Below, one piece after another: positions 17,615 to 26,930 of a stretch of DNA of 64,000 nucleotides. Source of the stretch: DATJPR01 sp963843525 (GTDB lineage: Bacteria; Bacteroidota; Ignavibacteria; UBA10030; UBA6906); NCBI GenBank assembly GCA_963843525.1, contig CAWJKM010000003.1, positions 620,001 through 684,000 of the forward strand, given 5' to 3'. A model generated the notes under the pieces. The model saw nothing but the letters and a program-made list of their open reading frames with translations. It had not been told where the DNA came from and ran no database searches. Every line of letters begins with the position of its first letter. The first letter of the stretch is position 1. A program made the translations under genes and the position numbers.

Positions 17615-19840
17615 ATGAATCTCCTTGTTCACCCCCGCAAGTCCTTTCTCTTCGCTGTTGTTCTTATCGTCTTCTCTGGATTGGCATCAGCCCAGGAGAA
17701 GAAACCCCTGACCTTCGACCAGATCTACCGCAATGGCGAGCCACGTCTCTTGACGCCGCTCCCGTTCATCTCCGGCTGGGCGGATGACACTCACTATATT
17801 ATGTCGAAAGGACGCGGAGAAGGAAGCGTGCTTGTCGATGCCACCACAGGAAATGAGACACCGTACCACGACCTCTCGGCATACAAGTCGATTGCAGATA
17901 CCACCATCAACCTGAATTCTCCAGCCTCGTCAACGGAGGGCTACGATTTGCTGACATACGAAAAGGACGGAGACCTCTATCTGCTCGATACGAAGACGAA
18001 ATCCTTCAAGCGGCTGACGAAAACCGAAGCGGAAGAAAAAAATCCCACGCTTTCACCCGACGGCAAGTGGGTGGCGTTCACGCGGAATAACAACCTCTAT
18101 ACGATTGAGTGTGAGACGGGCAAAGAAACGCAACTGACGACCGACGGAACAGATGTCGTCTATAACGGATGGGCTTCCTGGGTCTACTATGAAGAAATCC
18201 TCGGCCGGCCTTCGCACTACCGCGCGTTCTGGTGGTCGCCCGACAGCCGGCATCTTGCGTTCTACAGATTCGACGACTCGAAAGTCCCCGTGTTCGATCT
18301 CTTTGATGCCGACGGCCAGCACGGATCGATGGAAAAAACACACTATCCGGAATCGGGCGATCCGAACCCGGAGGTCCGCATAGGCTTCGTCGCCCCCGGG
18401 GGAGGAACTATCCGGTGGTCGGATTTCAATCCCGCGGACGATCAGTACTTCGGAACGCCGTTCTGGACCCCCGACGGAAAATCGCTCTGGGTGCAATGGA
18501 TGAACCGCAGTCAGGATGACCTCAAAATCTACGGCGTCGATCCCGCAACCGGAAAGAAAAAGGAGATCTACGAAGAACGACAGCCCGCCTGGGTGGAGTG
18601 GTTTGAAACAATCACCTTCCTCCAGGACAACAAGGGCTTCATCCTGATGTCCGATAAAGACGGCTGGATGCACCTCTATCTCCACAACATGGATGGCTCC
18701 CTGAAGAACAGGATCACCGCCGGCGAGTGGAGTGTCACGGCGCTCGATGCCGTCGACGAAGCCCATGGGCAGGTCTTCTTCTCCGCACGAAAGGAAAATT
18801 CGACCCGTGTGGATCTCTATCGGGTCCGGCTGGATGGTTCGGATTTGCATCGCCTCACTTTCGGTGAATATTACAATAGCCTCAAAGTCTCGACGAATGG
18901 GAGTTTTTTTGTCACCTCCTACTCCAATGTCTCCACGCCGACGCGGGAGGCGCTGTGCGACCGGAATGGGAAAGTTGTGAAGGAGCTTGGGGACAGCAAA
19001 GCCGCGGCGTTCGAAGATTTTGACGTCGCCAAAACCGAGCTCTTCCGGGTCACCACGCCCGATGGGTACGCCCTTCCCGTGACCTGGACTCTTCCGACGC
19101 ATTTCGACAAGGCGAAGCAATACCCCGTCCTGATCTCCATCTATGGTGGACCAAATGCGGGAACGGTATACGACCGTTGGGGTGGAATACGAGACCAATG
19201 GCTTGCACAAGAGGGGGTGATCCTCGTCTCGATGGACCACCGCGGGTCAGGACATTTCGGGAAGAAGGGCGTCGCGCTGATGCACCGCTGCCTCGGCAAA
19301 TGGGAGATGAATGACTACATCGACGTCGTGAAGTGGCTGAGGAACAAACCGTTCGTCGATAGCACACGAATCTGCATCACCGGCGGGAGCTACGGCGGAT
19401 ACGTCACCTGCATGGCGTTGACAGCCGGGGCGGACTACTTCAACTACGGCGTCGCGGACTTCTGGGTCACCGACTGGAAACTCTACGACACCCATTACAC
19501 GGAACGCTATATGGAGAAGCCGTCCGAGAATCCCGAGGGATACAAGGAAGGTTCGGTGTTGACGTATGCATCGAAATACAAAGGTGTGCTTCTGATCAAC
19601 CACGGAACGATGGACGACAACGTCCATATGCAGAATAGCATTCAATTGATCAACGCCTTCGAGGATCTCGGGAAACATTTTGAATTCATGGCCTATCCGA
19701 ACGGCCGACACGGTTGGGGCGGACCCAAAGCAACGTTCCTGCGGAATGAAACCATGAGGTTCTATTATCGCTACCTGATCCGCAAACCGTTCCCGGAAGA
19801 CCTGTTTGCGAAGCCGGGAATGGGGAGAAGGCCGTTTTGA
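17615..19840 (+). CDS. Dipeptidyl peptidase IV-type serine peptidase (S9B)
   Basis: Removes N-terminal dipeptides, preferably Xaa-Pro, from peptides; here exported (signal peptide at residues 1-26, ends GLASAQ). Residues ~45-480 are the DPP4 beta-propeller, including the loop DVVYNGWASWVYYEEILGR with the substrate-holding Glu pair. Residues ~490-741 are the alpha/beta-hydrolase domain. It has GGSYGGYV (nucleophile Ser592), GTMDDNVH (Asp667/668) and GRHGW (His699), so the triad is complete. Length is normal for the family. The gene probably works with the M24 and M1 peptidases downstream in peptide use. It stands alone between repeats, so it likely has its own promoter. Confidence 0.95.
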   Translation: MNLLVHPRKSFLFAVVLIVFSGLASAQEKKPLTFDQIYRNGEPRLLTPLPFISGWADDTHYIMSKGRGEGSVLVDATTGNETPYHDLSAYKSIADTTINLNSPASSTEGYDLLTYEKDGDLYLLDTKTKSFKRLTKTEAEEKNPTLSPDGKWVAFTRNNNLYTIECETGKETQLTTDGTDVVYNGWASWVYYEEILGRPSHYRAFWWSPDSRHLAFYRFDDSKVPVFDLFDADGQHGSMEKTHYPESGDPNPEVRIGFVAPGGGTIRWSDFNPADDQYFGTPFWTPDGKSLWVQWMNRSQDDLKIYGVDPATGKKKEIYEERQPAWVEWFETITFLQDNKGFILMSDKDGWMHLYLHNMDGSLKNRITAGEWSVTALDAVDEAHGQVFFSARKENSTRVDLYRVRLDGSDLHRLTFGEYYNSLKVSTNGSFFVTSYSNVSTPTREALCDRNGKVVKELGDSKAAAFEDFDVAKTELFRVTTPDGYALPVTWTLPTHFDKAKQYPVLISIYGGPNAGTVYDRWGGIRDQWLAQEGVILVSMDHRGSGHFGKKGVALMHRCLGKWEMNDYIDVVKWLRNKPFVDSTRICITGGSYGGYVTCMALTAGADYFNYGVADFWVTDWKLYDTHYTERYMEKPSENPEGYKEGSVLTYASKYKGVLLINHGTMDDNVHMQNSIQLINAFEDLGKHFEFMAYPNGRHGWGGPKATFLRNETMRFYYRYLIRKPFPEDLFAKPGMGRRPF

Positions 19841-19851
19841 CGGGTAGGAGC

Positions 19852-19900
19852 TGAGAGTATGAAGTAAGAAGTAGGAGGTACGAAGAAAGATGTAGCAAGC
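19852..19900. repeat. Seven-base-period degenerate tandem repeat
   Basis: Seven heptamers in register (TGAGAGT, ATGAAGT, AAGAAGT, AGGAGGT, ACGAAGA, AAGATGT, AGCAAGC) start directly after the DPP4 stop codon. They resemble in period and composition the cleaner array at 26601-26691. Confidence 0.5.
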
Positions 19901-19935
19901 AAACCGTTGTGAGACAGTATCAGGAACCCGGTCTC

Positions 19936-22665
19936 ATGCGAATGACCGTTCTTCGACGAGCATTTTTCCTTTCGCTATGTTCCTCCGTGTGTTATACGGC
20001 ACTCAACGCAGGCCCGTCCAGCCAGTCGTTCGCTCTGTCGAATTCGAAACTCACGTGTGTAGTCCAGGTCGCCGAAGGCATCCTGGCCGGCGACCACCTC
20101 GAAGGAAAGAGCGCCTGGCTACAAAGCCTTGGACAACCGTTAGGAGTGTCGTCAAACACGGATGCCGGGTTTGGTGTAGAAGTAACGTTTACCGATTGGC
20201 GGGCCCCCGGGAAACAGAATAACGCCGACAACCCGGTCATTCTCGGGGCTGCAGATTTCCATTTCGTGTCCAGCGCAGAATCGACTGATGCGCACGGCGG
20301 GAAAACTCTGACCCTGTTCTTCAGAGGGAACGGCCATTCCATCGATCTCAAAGTGGAATACCGACTCAACAAAGACGTCTCCACGCTCCGGACTCGCATC
20401 GCCGTGCGGGATACTTCGTTCGGGAAACACTTCCTCCGCTGTCTCTGGCCTCGCCGTGGGACGATAGAAGGTGTGGAATCCGTTCTGAAGCCCGGCGACT
20501 TTGGCCAACCCGTCGCGCTCACAACTCAACATGGCGGCGTCTTCTTCGGAGTGGAATTCCCCGCGGCTGAGAACAGGTTTGAAGCACCCTCCACCCTGCG
20601 GTGCGGACAGGAAATTGGAGAGCGCATCCAGGCAGACTGGATAACCAGCGATTGGGTGGCGGAGGGACTTGCTCCGGATAAGGATGTCAAAAAGTGGTTC
20701 TTCTCGTATCTCGATGAAATCCGGGTCGCTCCGCTCAGGCCGTATACACTGTATAACTCCTGGTACGACCTCCGGTCACCGGAATATCCGCGGGTCCCTC
20801 CGGAAAATGTGATGAGCGAGCAGTCGGCAATGAAAATGGTCGACCTGCTCCGCGAGAACATGGTCAGGAGGCACGGGATATCCCTCGATGCGTTCGTCCT
20901 GGACGACGGATGGGATACGTATGACAGCGATTGGGTGCTTCGCACGGAACAATGGCCCAATGGCCTGCGTCCCCTCGCCCAGAAGCTCGCGGAAACCCAT
21001 ACGAGTCTGGGGCTCTGGTTCGGCCCCACCGGCGGATACTCCTTCCGCAGCCGCAGGATCGCATGGATGAAGGCGCATGGGTATGAAGTGGTGGGCGATC
21101 AATTGTGCGTGGCCGGGAAGAACTACGGCGCGCTTCTGAAAAAGCGAACGACGGATTTTGCCCGGAACGAGGGAGTAGCCTATTACAAGTGGGACGGCAT
21201 CCAGTTCTCGTGCAGTGAACCTGACCACGGCCACCCCATCGACATTTATTCGCGCCGGGCGGTGATGCAATCCGTCATCGCCATGTGCAAGAGCGTCCGG
21301 GAGGTGAATCCCTCCATGTTCCTCAATATCACCTCGGGAACGTGGCTGAGTCCCTGGTGGCTGAAATACGCGAACACGATCTGGATGGACGGGCAGGACT
21401 ACGGATATGCCGATGTGCCGTCGATCAGCAAACGCGATGCCGCAATCACGTACAGGGATTTTGTTCTCTACGAAGACTTCCATCTGAAAGACCTCTGGTT
21501 TCCCGTCTCGAATCTCATGACGCACGGGATCATCAAGGGGAAACTTGAGCTGCTCGGCAGCCCCGAAGAGCCGCTCGACAAGTTCACGGACGACGTGCTG
21601 CTCTATGTTGCACGCGGGGTGTCGATGTACGAGCTCTACATTTCTCCCGATATCATGAGCGAAGGCGAATGGACCAGTATCGCCCAATCGATCGCGTGGG
21701 CGAAGGACAGATTCCCGACCCTGATGCACACGGTCATGGTGGGTGGCAATCCGTTGCAGCGCGAACCATACGGCTATTCCCACTTCGACGGGAGCAAAGG
21801 CGTCATTGCCGTGCGGAACCCGGTGGTCGAGCCGCAGCAATTGATGATCGGACTCTCCACGGCAGACGGACTCGCCCGGCCGGCAAAGGACATGGTGCTG
21901 GAACGTGTGTATCCCACCCGATGGATATCGCCACGCCTCTTTCATACCGGAGACTCCTTGAGGATCAGTCTCGGTGCGTTCGAAACCTCGGTCTACGAGT
22001 TGTACCCCCTGGCAGAAGCGCCCGGGCCGCTCCTCGCCGGAGCGATTTTCGACGAGATCCCCGGCGCGGCTGGAACGATGGTGTTCCAGGCACATTCGTT
22101 CCAGGACGATGCCTGCATTCTGAACCCCGGCAAGGTCACATCGCTTCGTGTAGACAGTCAGGAGGTTCCCGTCTCTTCCGGGCCGATCCGAATCCCGGTT
22201 GAACATCTTCCGCCGATCGCTTCCGTCGCTCAGTTGAATGCAGTGAACGGGCAAATCCACTGCAACATCGCCCTTGCGCAGAAGGCCAGGGCGGTAACGT
22301 TCGCGATTCTTCTGACACCCGACGCCGGCGTTCAAGGGTCGATTCACCCGCAGGTGCGCATCACCGTGAACGGCAAAGAGACTCCGGCCGCTGAAGGAAA
22401 CCCAGAAGGGAGGTCCCGTTGGTTTGTGGCCCCGCTGGAAAATGTGGCGAACGAGATTGTTGTGCATGTGTCAACATCCTCCGGGCCATGGAAGGGCGCC
22501 GCATCCGCCTATCTGATCGGGATGAACAGCCCGTCCACTCATGAGATCCGTATGAATGTCAGGGTACCTGGCACAGAGAGGCTCCTGCCTCCGCAACCCT
22601 GGCCGCGGGGAGAAATCCGCGAGACAACGAAAATTGGAGAAGTCCAACTTGCAGTTCAACACTGA
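19936..22665 (+). CDS. Exported GH36-like (clan GH-D) glycosidase, probable alpha-galactosidase type
   Basis: ATG 19936 opens a signal peptide (to about residue 25); the GTG at 19909 adds nine residues with no gain. A beta-supersandwich occupies ~30-280. The TIM barrel holds LDAFVLDDGWDTYDSDW, LGLWFGPTGGYSF and YYKWDGIQF; the Asp of KWD is the clan-D nucleophile position. C-terminal beta domains run to residue 909, longer than a bacterial GH36 of ~720. The classical acid/base region is less clear, so the exact sugar could be alpha-galactose or alpha-N-acetylgalactosamine. It follows the DPP4 gene after a short heptamer repeat and ends 25 bases before the M24 peptidase. Confidence 0.75.
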   Translation: MRMTVLRRAFFLSLCSSVCYTALNAGPSSQSFALSNSKLTCVVQVAEGILAGDHLEGKSAWLQSLGQPLGVSSNTDAGFGVEVTFTDWRAPGKQNNADNPVILGAADFHFVSSAESTDAHGGKTLTLFFRGNGHSIDLKVEYRLNKDVSTLRTRIAVRDTSFGKHFLRCLWPRRGTIEGVESVLKPGDFGQPVALTTQHGGVFFGVEFPAAENRFEAPSTLRCGQEIGERIQADWITSDWVAEGLAPDKDVKKWFFSYLDEIRVAPLRPYTLYNSWYDLRSPEYPRVPPENVMSEQSAMKMVDLLRENMVRRHGISLDAFVLDDGWDTYDSDWVLRTEQWPNGLRPLAQKLAETHTSLGLWFGPTGGYSFRSRRIAWMKAHGYEVVGDQLCVAGKNYGALLKKRTTDFARNEGVAYYKWDGIQFSCSEPDHGHPIDIYSRRAVMQSVIAMCKSVREVNPSMFLNITSGTWLSPWWLKYANTIWMDGQDYGYADVPSISKRDAAITYRDFVLYEDFHLKDLWFPVSNLMTHGIIKGKLELLGSPEEPLDKFTDDVLLYVARGVSMYELYISPDIMSEGEWTSIAQSIAWAKDRFPTLMHTVMVGGNPLQREPYGYSHFDGSKGVIAVRNPVVEPQQLMIGLSTADGLARPAKDMVLERVYPTRWISPRLFHTGDSLRISLGAFETSVYELYPLAEAPGPLLAGAIFDEIPGAAGTMVFQAHSFQDDACILNPGKVTSLRVDSQEVPVSSGPIRIPVEHLPPIASVAQLNAVNGQIHCNIALAQKARAVTFAILLTPDAGVQGSIHPQVRITVNGKETPAAEGNPEGRSRWFVAPLENVANEIVVHVSTSSGPWKGAASAYLIGMNSPSTHEIRMNVRVPGTERLLPPQPWPRGEIRETTKIGEVQLAVQH

Positions 22666-22690
22666 CGACCATTTATCGGACGCGGGACCT

Positions 22691-23872
22691 ATGACACTCA
22701 TCCAGGAAAAACTCGAACAAGCCAAGCTCATTCTCCGGGAGTTCGGCGTGGATTGCTGGCTCACATTTGTGCGTGAGAGTTCGCTCAACGGCGATCCGAC
22801 CCTTGCATACCTCGTGAACTCGAATCTCACGTGGCATTCCGCGCTGATCGTGACAGCGGCAGGCAAAACAAAGGCCATCGTGGGCTCTCTCGATAAAGCC
22901 GCGGTCGATGACCTCCACGCATACGACTCCGTCGAAGGGTACATCAAGAGCTTCAAAGAACCGTTGCAGAAGTTCCTGACCGAACAGAACCCGCGTTTGA
23001 TTGCCATTAATTATTCGGTAGGCAGCGAAGTATGCGACGGGCTGACACACGGCATGTATCTTACGCTGCAGGATGTCCTGGGCGAGATCGGGATGACAGA
23101 CCGGCTCACGTCGTCGGAAAAGATCATCTCCGCACTCCGGCAGCGGAAGACGGAGGATGAGATCTCCGCGATGAAGGAAGCGATCCGTTTCACGCTCGAC
23201 ATTTACCGGGATGTCACCGGTCAGATCAAAGCCGGCGTGACGGAAAAACAACTGGCCGCGTGGATGCAGGAACGCGTTCGGAGAATGGGAGTGGGTTTTG
23301 CCTGGGACGAAGGGACCTGCCCGTCCGTGTTCACCGGGCCGGACACCGCCGGAGCACACTATGGTCCGACCGACCGGATTGTTCAGGAAGGGCATGTCAT
23401 CAACATGGACTTTGGACTTCGTGTAAACGGATACTGCTCCGACCTCCAGCGAACCTGGTATGTCAAGCGCCGCGGCGAGAGTCGCGCTCCTGAGGAGGTG
23501 ATGCGCGGCTTTCATGCCATCCGGAAGTCGATCGAGGATGCGCGAAAAACCATGCGTCCGGGTGTGCAGGGGATCGAAGTGGACAACGCCGCCCGTTCGG
23601 TGATCACCGGCGCAGGGTACGAAGAATTTCCTCATGCCCTCGGCCACCAGGTGGGACGCTTCGCTCACGACGGAACAGCCCTTCTCGGCCCCGCGTGGGA
23701 GAAGTATGCGGGGAAGCCGTTCGAACCGCTTGAGACGGGAATGGTTTTTACCCTCGAGCCAAGACTGACGGTTCCCGGGTATGGCGTGGTCACGATTGAA
23801 GAAATGGTCCAGGTGACTCCCGACGGGGCAAAGTACCTCTCCAGCCCTCAGGAAGAACTCATCCTCGTTTAA
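22691..23872 (+). CDS. M24-family metallopeptidase (Xaa-Pro aminopeptidase/prolidase type)
   Basis: ATG 22691 gives a 393-residue protein that starts like the family (MTLIQEKLEQAKLIL...). The frame is open from 22556, but that extension overlaps the GH36-like gene. An N-terminal creatinase-like domain (~1-150) precedes the pita-bread catalytic domain. Metal ligands are all present: the Asp pair in MDFGLRVNGYCSDLQR, His in HALGHQVGRFAHDG, Glu in FTLEPRL and Glu in TIEEMVQV. It cleaves N-terminal residues before proline in the cytoplasm and would finish peptides produced by the DPP4 and M1 enzymes. Confidence 0.92.
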   Translation: MTLIQEKLEQAKLILREFGVDCWLTFVRESSLNGDPTLAYLVNSNLTWHSALIVTAAGKTKAIVGSLDKAAVDDLHAYDSVEGYIKSFKEPLQKFLTEQNPRLIAINYSVGSEVCDGLTHGMYLTLQDVLGEIGMTDRLTSSEKIISALRQRKTEDEISAMKEAIRFTLDIYRDVTGQIKAGVTEKQLAAWMQERVRRMGVGFAWDEGTCPSVFTGPDTAGAHYGPTDRIVQEGHVINMDFGLRVNGYCSDLQRTWYVKRRGESRAPEEVMRGFHAIRKSIEDARKTMRPGVQGIEVDNAARSVITGAGYEEFPHALGHQVGRFAHDGTALLGPAWEKYAGKPFEPLETGMVFTLEPRLTVPGYGVVTIEEMVQVTPDGAKYLSSPQEELILV

Positions 23873-23886
23873 AACGGGAGAAACGT

Positions 23887-25599
23887 ATGCGGTTTCTCAT
23901 GGCGGGCATTCTCGCTGCCGCTCTCCTGTCGTCGGGAATCGCCCGATCACAGACCACCCAACCTGAAAAAACATTTACGCACGCGGATTCCCTCCGGGGG
24001 GCATGGACTGCCCTCCGCTGGTGCTATGACGTCACGTTTTATCATCTGGACGTCCGGATCGATCCCGACTCGCAGACGGTGGAAGGGTCGAACGACATCC
24101 GGTTCAATGTCCTCCAGGACTGCACTGAACTGCAGATCGATCTTTTCAAGAACATGGACCTGCGTTCCGTCAGCCTCGACGGGCGTCAACCCTGCACGTT
24201 CGTCCGTGACGGCAATGCCGTGTTTGTGTCAACGCCGGTCCGCCTCCGGAAAGGGGAGAATCACTCGCTGCTGTTGGCGTATGGTGGGAAACCCATCGTC
24301 GCCCGGCGTCCGCCCTGGGATGGCGGGTTCATCTGGACGAAAGACAGTACAGGCGGTCCCTGGGTCGCAGTCACCTGTGAGGGCACGGGAGCAAGTCTCT
24401 GGTGGCCCAATAAGGACCATCCGGCGGACGAGCCGGACAGCATGCTCATCAGCATTACGGTTCCGTCCGGACTAGAGGATATTTCCAACGGGAGGCTCCG
24501 GGCGAAAACGGCAGTGGGGAGAGGCTGGACGCGCTATGATTGGTTCGTCAGCTACCCGATCAATAACTACTGCGTTACTGTGAACATCGGAAAATTCGCT
24601 CACTTCGCCGATACATTTACCGGGATCGACACGGTCTCGTTGGATTACTATGTTCTTCCCCAGAATCTGGAGAGGGCGAAGCGGCAATTCGCGCAGGTGA
24701 AAACGATGCTTGCCGCGTTCGAATCCTCCTTCGGTCCCTATCCCTTCGCGCGCGACGGCTATAAACTGGTGGACGCGCCTCATAACGGGATGGAGCACCA
24801 GAGTTGCGTCGCGTACGGGAACGGATACACAAACGGGTATCGGGGGATCTCATCCTCCGCAGAAGGACAGACTTTCGATTTCATCATCATCCACGAGAGT
24901 GCGCATGAATGGTGGGGGAACAGTGTCACCGCCTCCGACAACGCCGATATGTGGATCCATGAAAGTTTCGCCGCGTATGCGGAAGCGCTGTATGTGGAAA
25001 AAGAACTGGGACGGGAAGCTTCTCTCCGATACATCAATGCCAAGAAACAAAACGTGCGGAATGCCGCTCCGATGCAGGGAATGTACGGTCTGAATGACGA
25101 AGGATCCGGGGATATGTACGACAAAGGACAGCTCGTGCTGAACACCCTCCGGAGCAGTCTCGATAATGATTCGTTGTGGTTTGCCGTCCTCCGGGGAATC
25201 CAATCGCGATATCGGTACAGGACTGTCTCGTACGACACGCTGGTGAATTACATTTCAGAAGCGACAGGGAGAGATCTTCACCCGTTTTTTGACCAGTATT
25301 ACCGCCATGCAGCGTTGCCGCGGCTTGACCTCTTCGTCACCAAACACGGGGACTCGGTATCTGTTCGATATCGTTGGGCGGGCACAACAGAAGGGTTTGA
25401 GATGCCGGTAAAGGTCACATCGGCCGAAGGCGTGTGGTCAACGATATACCCGAAGTCCGCCTGGCAGTCGCTTACCGTCGATCCTCACCTGGACCCCTGG
25501 GCGTTCAAGGTAGCCGAGGACCTCTTCTACTGTGATATCCATATAGTCCGTACCTATATCAATCCACAGGTCCCTCTTCCCGGCAGAAGAATATTCTGA
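23887..25599 (+). CDS. Exported M1-family aminopeptidase
   Basis: Signal peptide at residues 1-21 (ends IARSQ). The N-terminal beta saddle runs ~35-240. The catalytic domain has the zinc motif HESAHEWW (His336, Glu337, His340) and the third ligand Glu359 in WIHESFAAYAE, exactly the spacing of gluzincins. The exopeptidase motif is GMEHQS rather than GAMEN, as seen in the Bacteroidota M1 subgroup. At 570 residues it lacks the long C-terminal helical domain of PepN. Starts 14 bases after the M24 gene, with GGGAG before its ATG, so the two are likely one operon. Removes N-terminal residues in the periplasm. Confidence 0.92.
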   Translation: MRFLMAGILAAALLSSGIARSQTTQPEKTFTHADSLRGAWTALRWCYDVTFYHLDVRIDPDSQTVEGSNDIRFNVLQDCTELQIDLFKNMDLRSVSLDGRQPCTFVRDGNAVFVSTPVRLRKGENHSLLLAYGGKPIVARRPPWDGGFIWTKDSTGGPWVAVTCEGTGASLWWPNKDHPADEPDSMLISITVPSGLEDISNGRLRAKTAVGRGWTRYDWFVSYPINNYCVTVNIGKFAHFADTFTGIDTVSLDYYVLPQNLERAKRQFAQVKTMLAAFESSFGPYPFARDGYKLVDAPHNGMEHQSCVAYGNGYTNGYRGISSSAEGQTFDFIIIHESAHEWWGNSVTASDNADMWIHESFAAYAEALYVEKELGREASLRYINAKKQNVRNAAPMQGMYGLNDEGSGDMYDKGQLVLNTLRSSLDNDSLWFAVLRGIQSRYRYRTVSYDTLVNYISEATGRDLHPFFDQYYRHAALPRLDLFVTKHGDSVSVRYRWAGTTEGFEMPVKVTSAEGVWSTIYPKSAWQSLTVDPHLDPWAFKVAEDLFYCDIHIVRTYINPQVPLPGRRIF

Positions 25600-25623
25600 G
25601 CCTCGCGCACAGCCATACCGAAT

Positions 25624-26604
25624 ATGCACATCGTTGTCCTTGACGGCTATACGCTCAACCCCGGCGACTTAGACTGGTCGCCGCTCACAAGGTTGGGAGA
25701 ATGCACGATCTTTGAACGGAGCGCAATATCCGAAGTGGTGGGCCGGTGCACTGGAGCGGAGATTGTGCTGACGAACAAGACGGTCCTCGATCGTCAGACG
25801 ATAGGACAACTGAAAGAACTGCGGTACATCGGCGTTCTGGCGACGGGCTACAACGTGGTTGATGTAGCGGCAGCCTCTGAAAGGGGGATAGTTGTGACGA
25901 ACGTGCCGGCGTACGGGACCGAATCCGTGGCCCAGATGGCGTTTGGCCACATCCTGAATCTTGTCTCCTCTGTCGGTCATCATGCCCAATCCGTGCGAGA
26001 GGGAGGATGGAGCTCCTCGCCGGACTGGTCTTACCGGGAAACACTCCTGATCGAGCTGGCCGGACTCACGATCGGGATTGTCGGCTTTGGCAGAATAGGA
26101 CAGGCGGTGGGGAGAATTGCGGGGGCATTCGGGATGAAGGTCCTGGCAAACGAGACGAACGGGGATATCATCAAAGCGCATCCGGACACGGTGTTTGTTC
26201 CGGTGCCTGACCTGCTCCGCGATAGTGATATAGTGACGCTCCATTGTCCTCTCACGGATGCATCGCGCCATCTCATCAACAGGGAGAACCTCCGGCGCAT
26301 GAAGCCCGGCGCATTCCTCATCAACACGAGCAGAGGGGGATTAATCGATGGTGCCGCTCTTGCCGACGCGCTCAACGAAGGAGTCATCGGAGGAGCCGGT
26401 CTCGATGTTCTCCCCGTTGAACCTCCTCCTTCCACGGACCCTCTTCTCCACGCACGGAATTGCTTCATTACCCCGCATATCGCATGGGCGACGCTCGCCT
26501 CACGCAAACGTCTCCTCGATGCGGCGGCTGCGAACGTCGAAGCGTTCCTGGCAGGCCGGCGTGTGAATGTGGTGAGTGACGCGGAGAGGAGAACAGATAA
26601 GTAG
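25624..26604 (+). CDS. D-2-hydroxyacid dehydrogenase (glycerate dehydrogenase/hydroxypyruvate reductase type)
   Basis: A complete 326-residue NAD(P)-dependent 2-hydroxyacid dehydrogenase. The Rossmann motif is GFGRIGQAVGRIAGAFG. The catalytic Arg is in NTSRGGLID, Glu in LPVEPPP and His in ITPHIAWAT. The N-terminal part has YIGVLATGYNVVDV, which places it near the hydroxypyruvate reductase/glycerate dehydrogenase subgroup rather than SerA. The substrate cannot be fixed from sequence. It starts 24 bases after the aminopeptidase gene. The stop is immediately followed by the heptamer repeat array. Confidence 0.88.
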   Translation: MHIVVLDGYTLNPGDLDWSPLTRLGECTIFERSAISEVVGRCTGAEIVLTNKTVLDRQTIGQLKELRYIGVLATGYNVVDVAAASERGIVVTNVPAYGTESVAQMAFGHILNLVSSVGHHAQSVREGGWSSSPDWSYRETLLIELAGLTIGIVGFGRIGQAVGRIAGAFGMKVLANETNGDIIKAHPDTVFVPVPDLLRDSDIVTLHCPLTDASRHLINRENLRRMKPGAFLINTSRGGLIDGAALADALNEGVIGGAGLDVLPVEPPPSTDPLLHARNCFITPHIAWATLASRKRLLDAAAANVEAFLAGRRVNVVSDAERRTDK

Positions 26605-26691
26605 GCAGTATGCAGTAAGCGGTAGGCAGAAGGCAGTAGGCAGAAGGCAGTAAGCAGTAGGCAGTAAGCAGAAGGCAGAAGGCGGTAGTAG
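26601..26691. repeat. Heptamer tandem array (GTAGGCA/GTAAGCA/GAAGGCA)
   Basis: Thirteen units of seven bases in perfect register: GTAGGCA, GTATGCA, GTAAGCG, GTAGGCA, GAAGGCA, GTAGGCA, GAAGGCA, GTAAGCA and so on. The array overlaps the stop codon of the dehydrogenase gene. Translation of the opposite strand gives a Leu/Ser/Ala/Tyr low-complexity peptide, which is an artefact. Similar heptamer arrays (STRR) are known from cyanobacteria; function unknown. Confidence 0.9.
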
Positions 26692-26807
26692 TTGAGCCTC
26701 GTGCGTGTGAGTGGCAAGTTGGAGTATTCGCTGTTCCAACAAATTCCACCACAACACACCTCAGGAGGCTCTAATGAGTGAGATCCGGAAATCGTTCACA
26801 AATTCAA

Positions 26808-26930
26808 ATGGTGTTCATCGGCATCGATGTGCATCTGAAGAGCTGGACGGTGACGATGCCCGCGAGTTGTGGGGCCTTGGAGCGGTTCCTGGCTCCCTAC
26901 GGTGGCCAGCGGCTGCGGGCGGTCTACATG
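26808..26930 (+). pseudogene. IS110-family transposase remnant (N-terminal fragment)
   Basis: The frame reads MVFIGIDVHLKSWTVT, the RNase-H-like N-terminus of IS110 (DEDD) transposases with the first catalytic Asp. It then jumps to ALERFLAPYGGQRLRAVY, which normally lies further along before the YEAGF motif. The piece therefore has an internal deletion, and it stops at the 3' end of the minus-strand aldo/keto reductase gene. No terminal ends or non-coding RNA regions of the element can be recognised. Dead element; it marks past IS activity here. Confidence 0.7.

Noticed and set aside
20776..22467. 563-codon minus-strand open frame inside the GH36-like gene
   Set aside because: It is antisense to a gene with clear catalytic motifs; its translation is rich in His/Arg/Pro and Val/Asp in the manner of a codon-bias shadow. 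The same applies to 4490-5590, 5751-7181, 7254-8669, 35149-36717, 37117-38181 and 62169-63323.
26031..26759. Minus-strand protein with Leu-Pro-Ser-Ala-Tyr-Cys repeats
   Set aside because: It is a translation of the heptamer repeat and of the antisense strand of the 2-hydroxyacid dehydrogenase.
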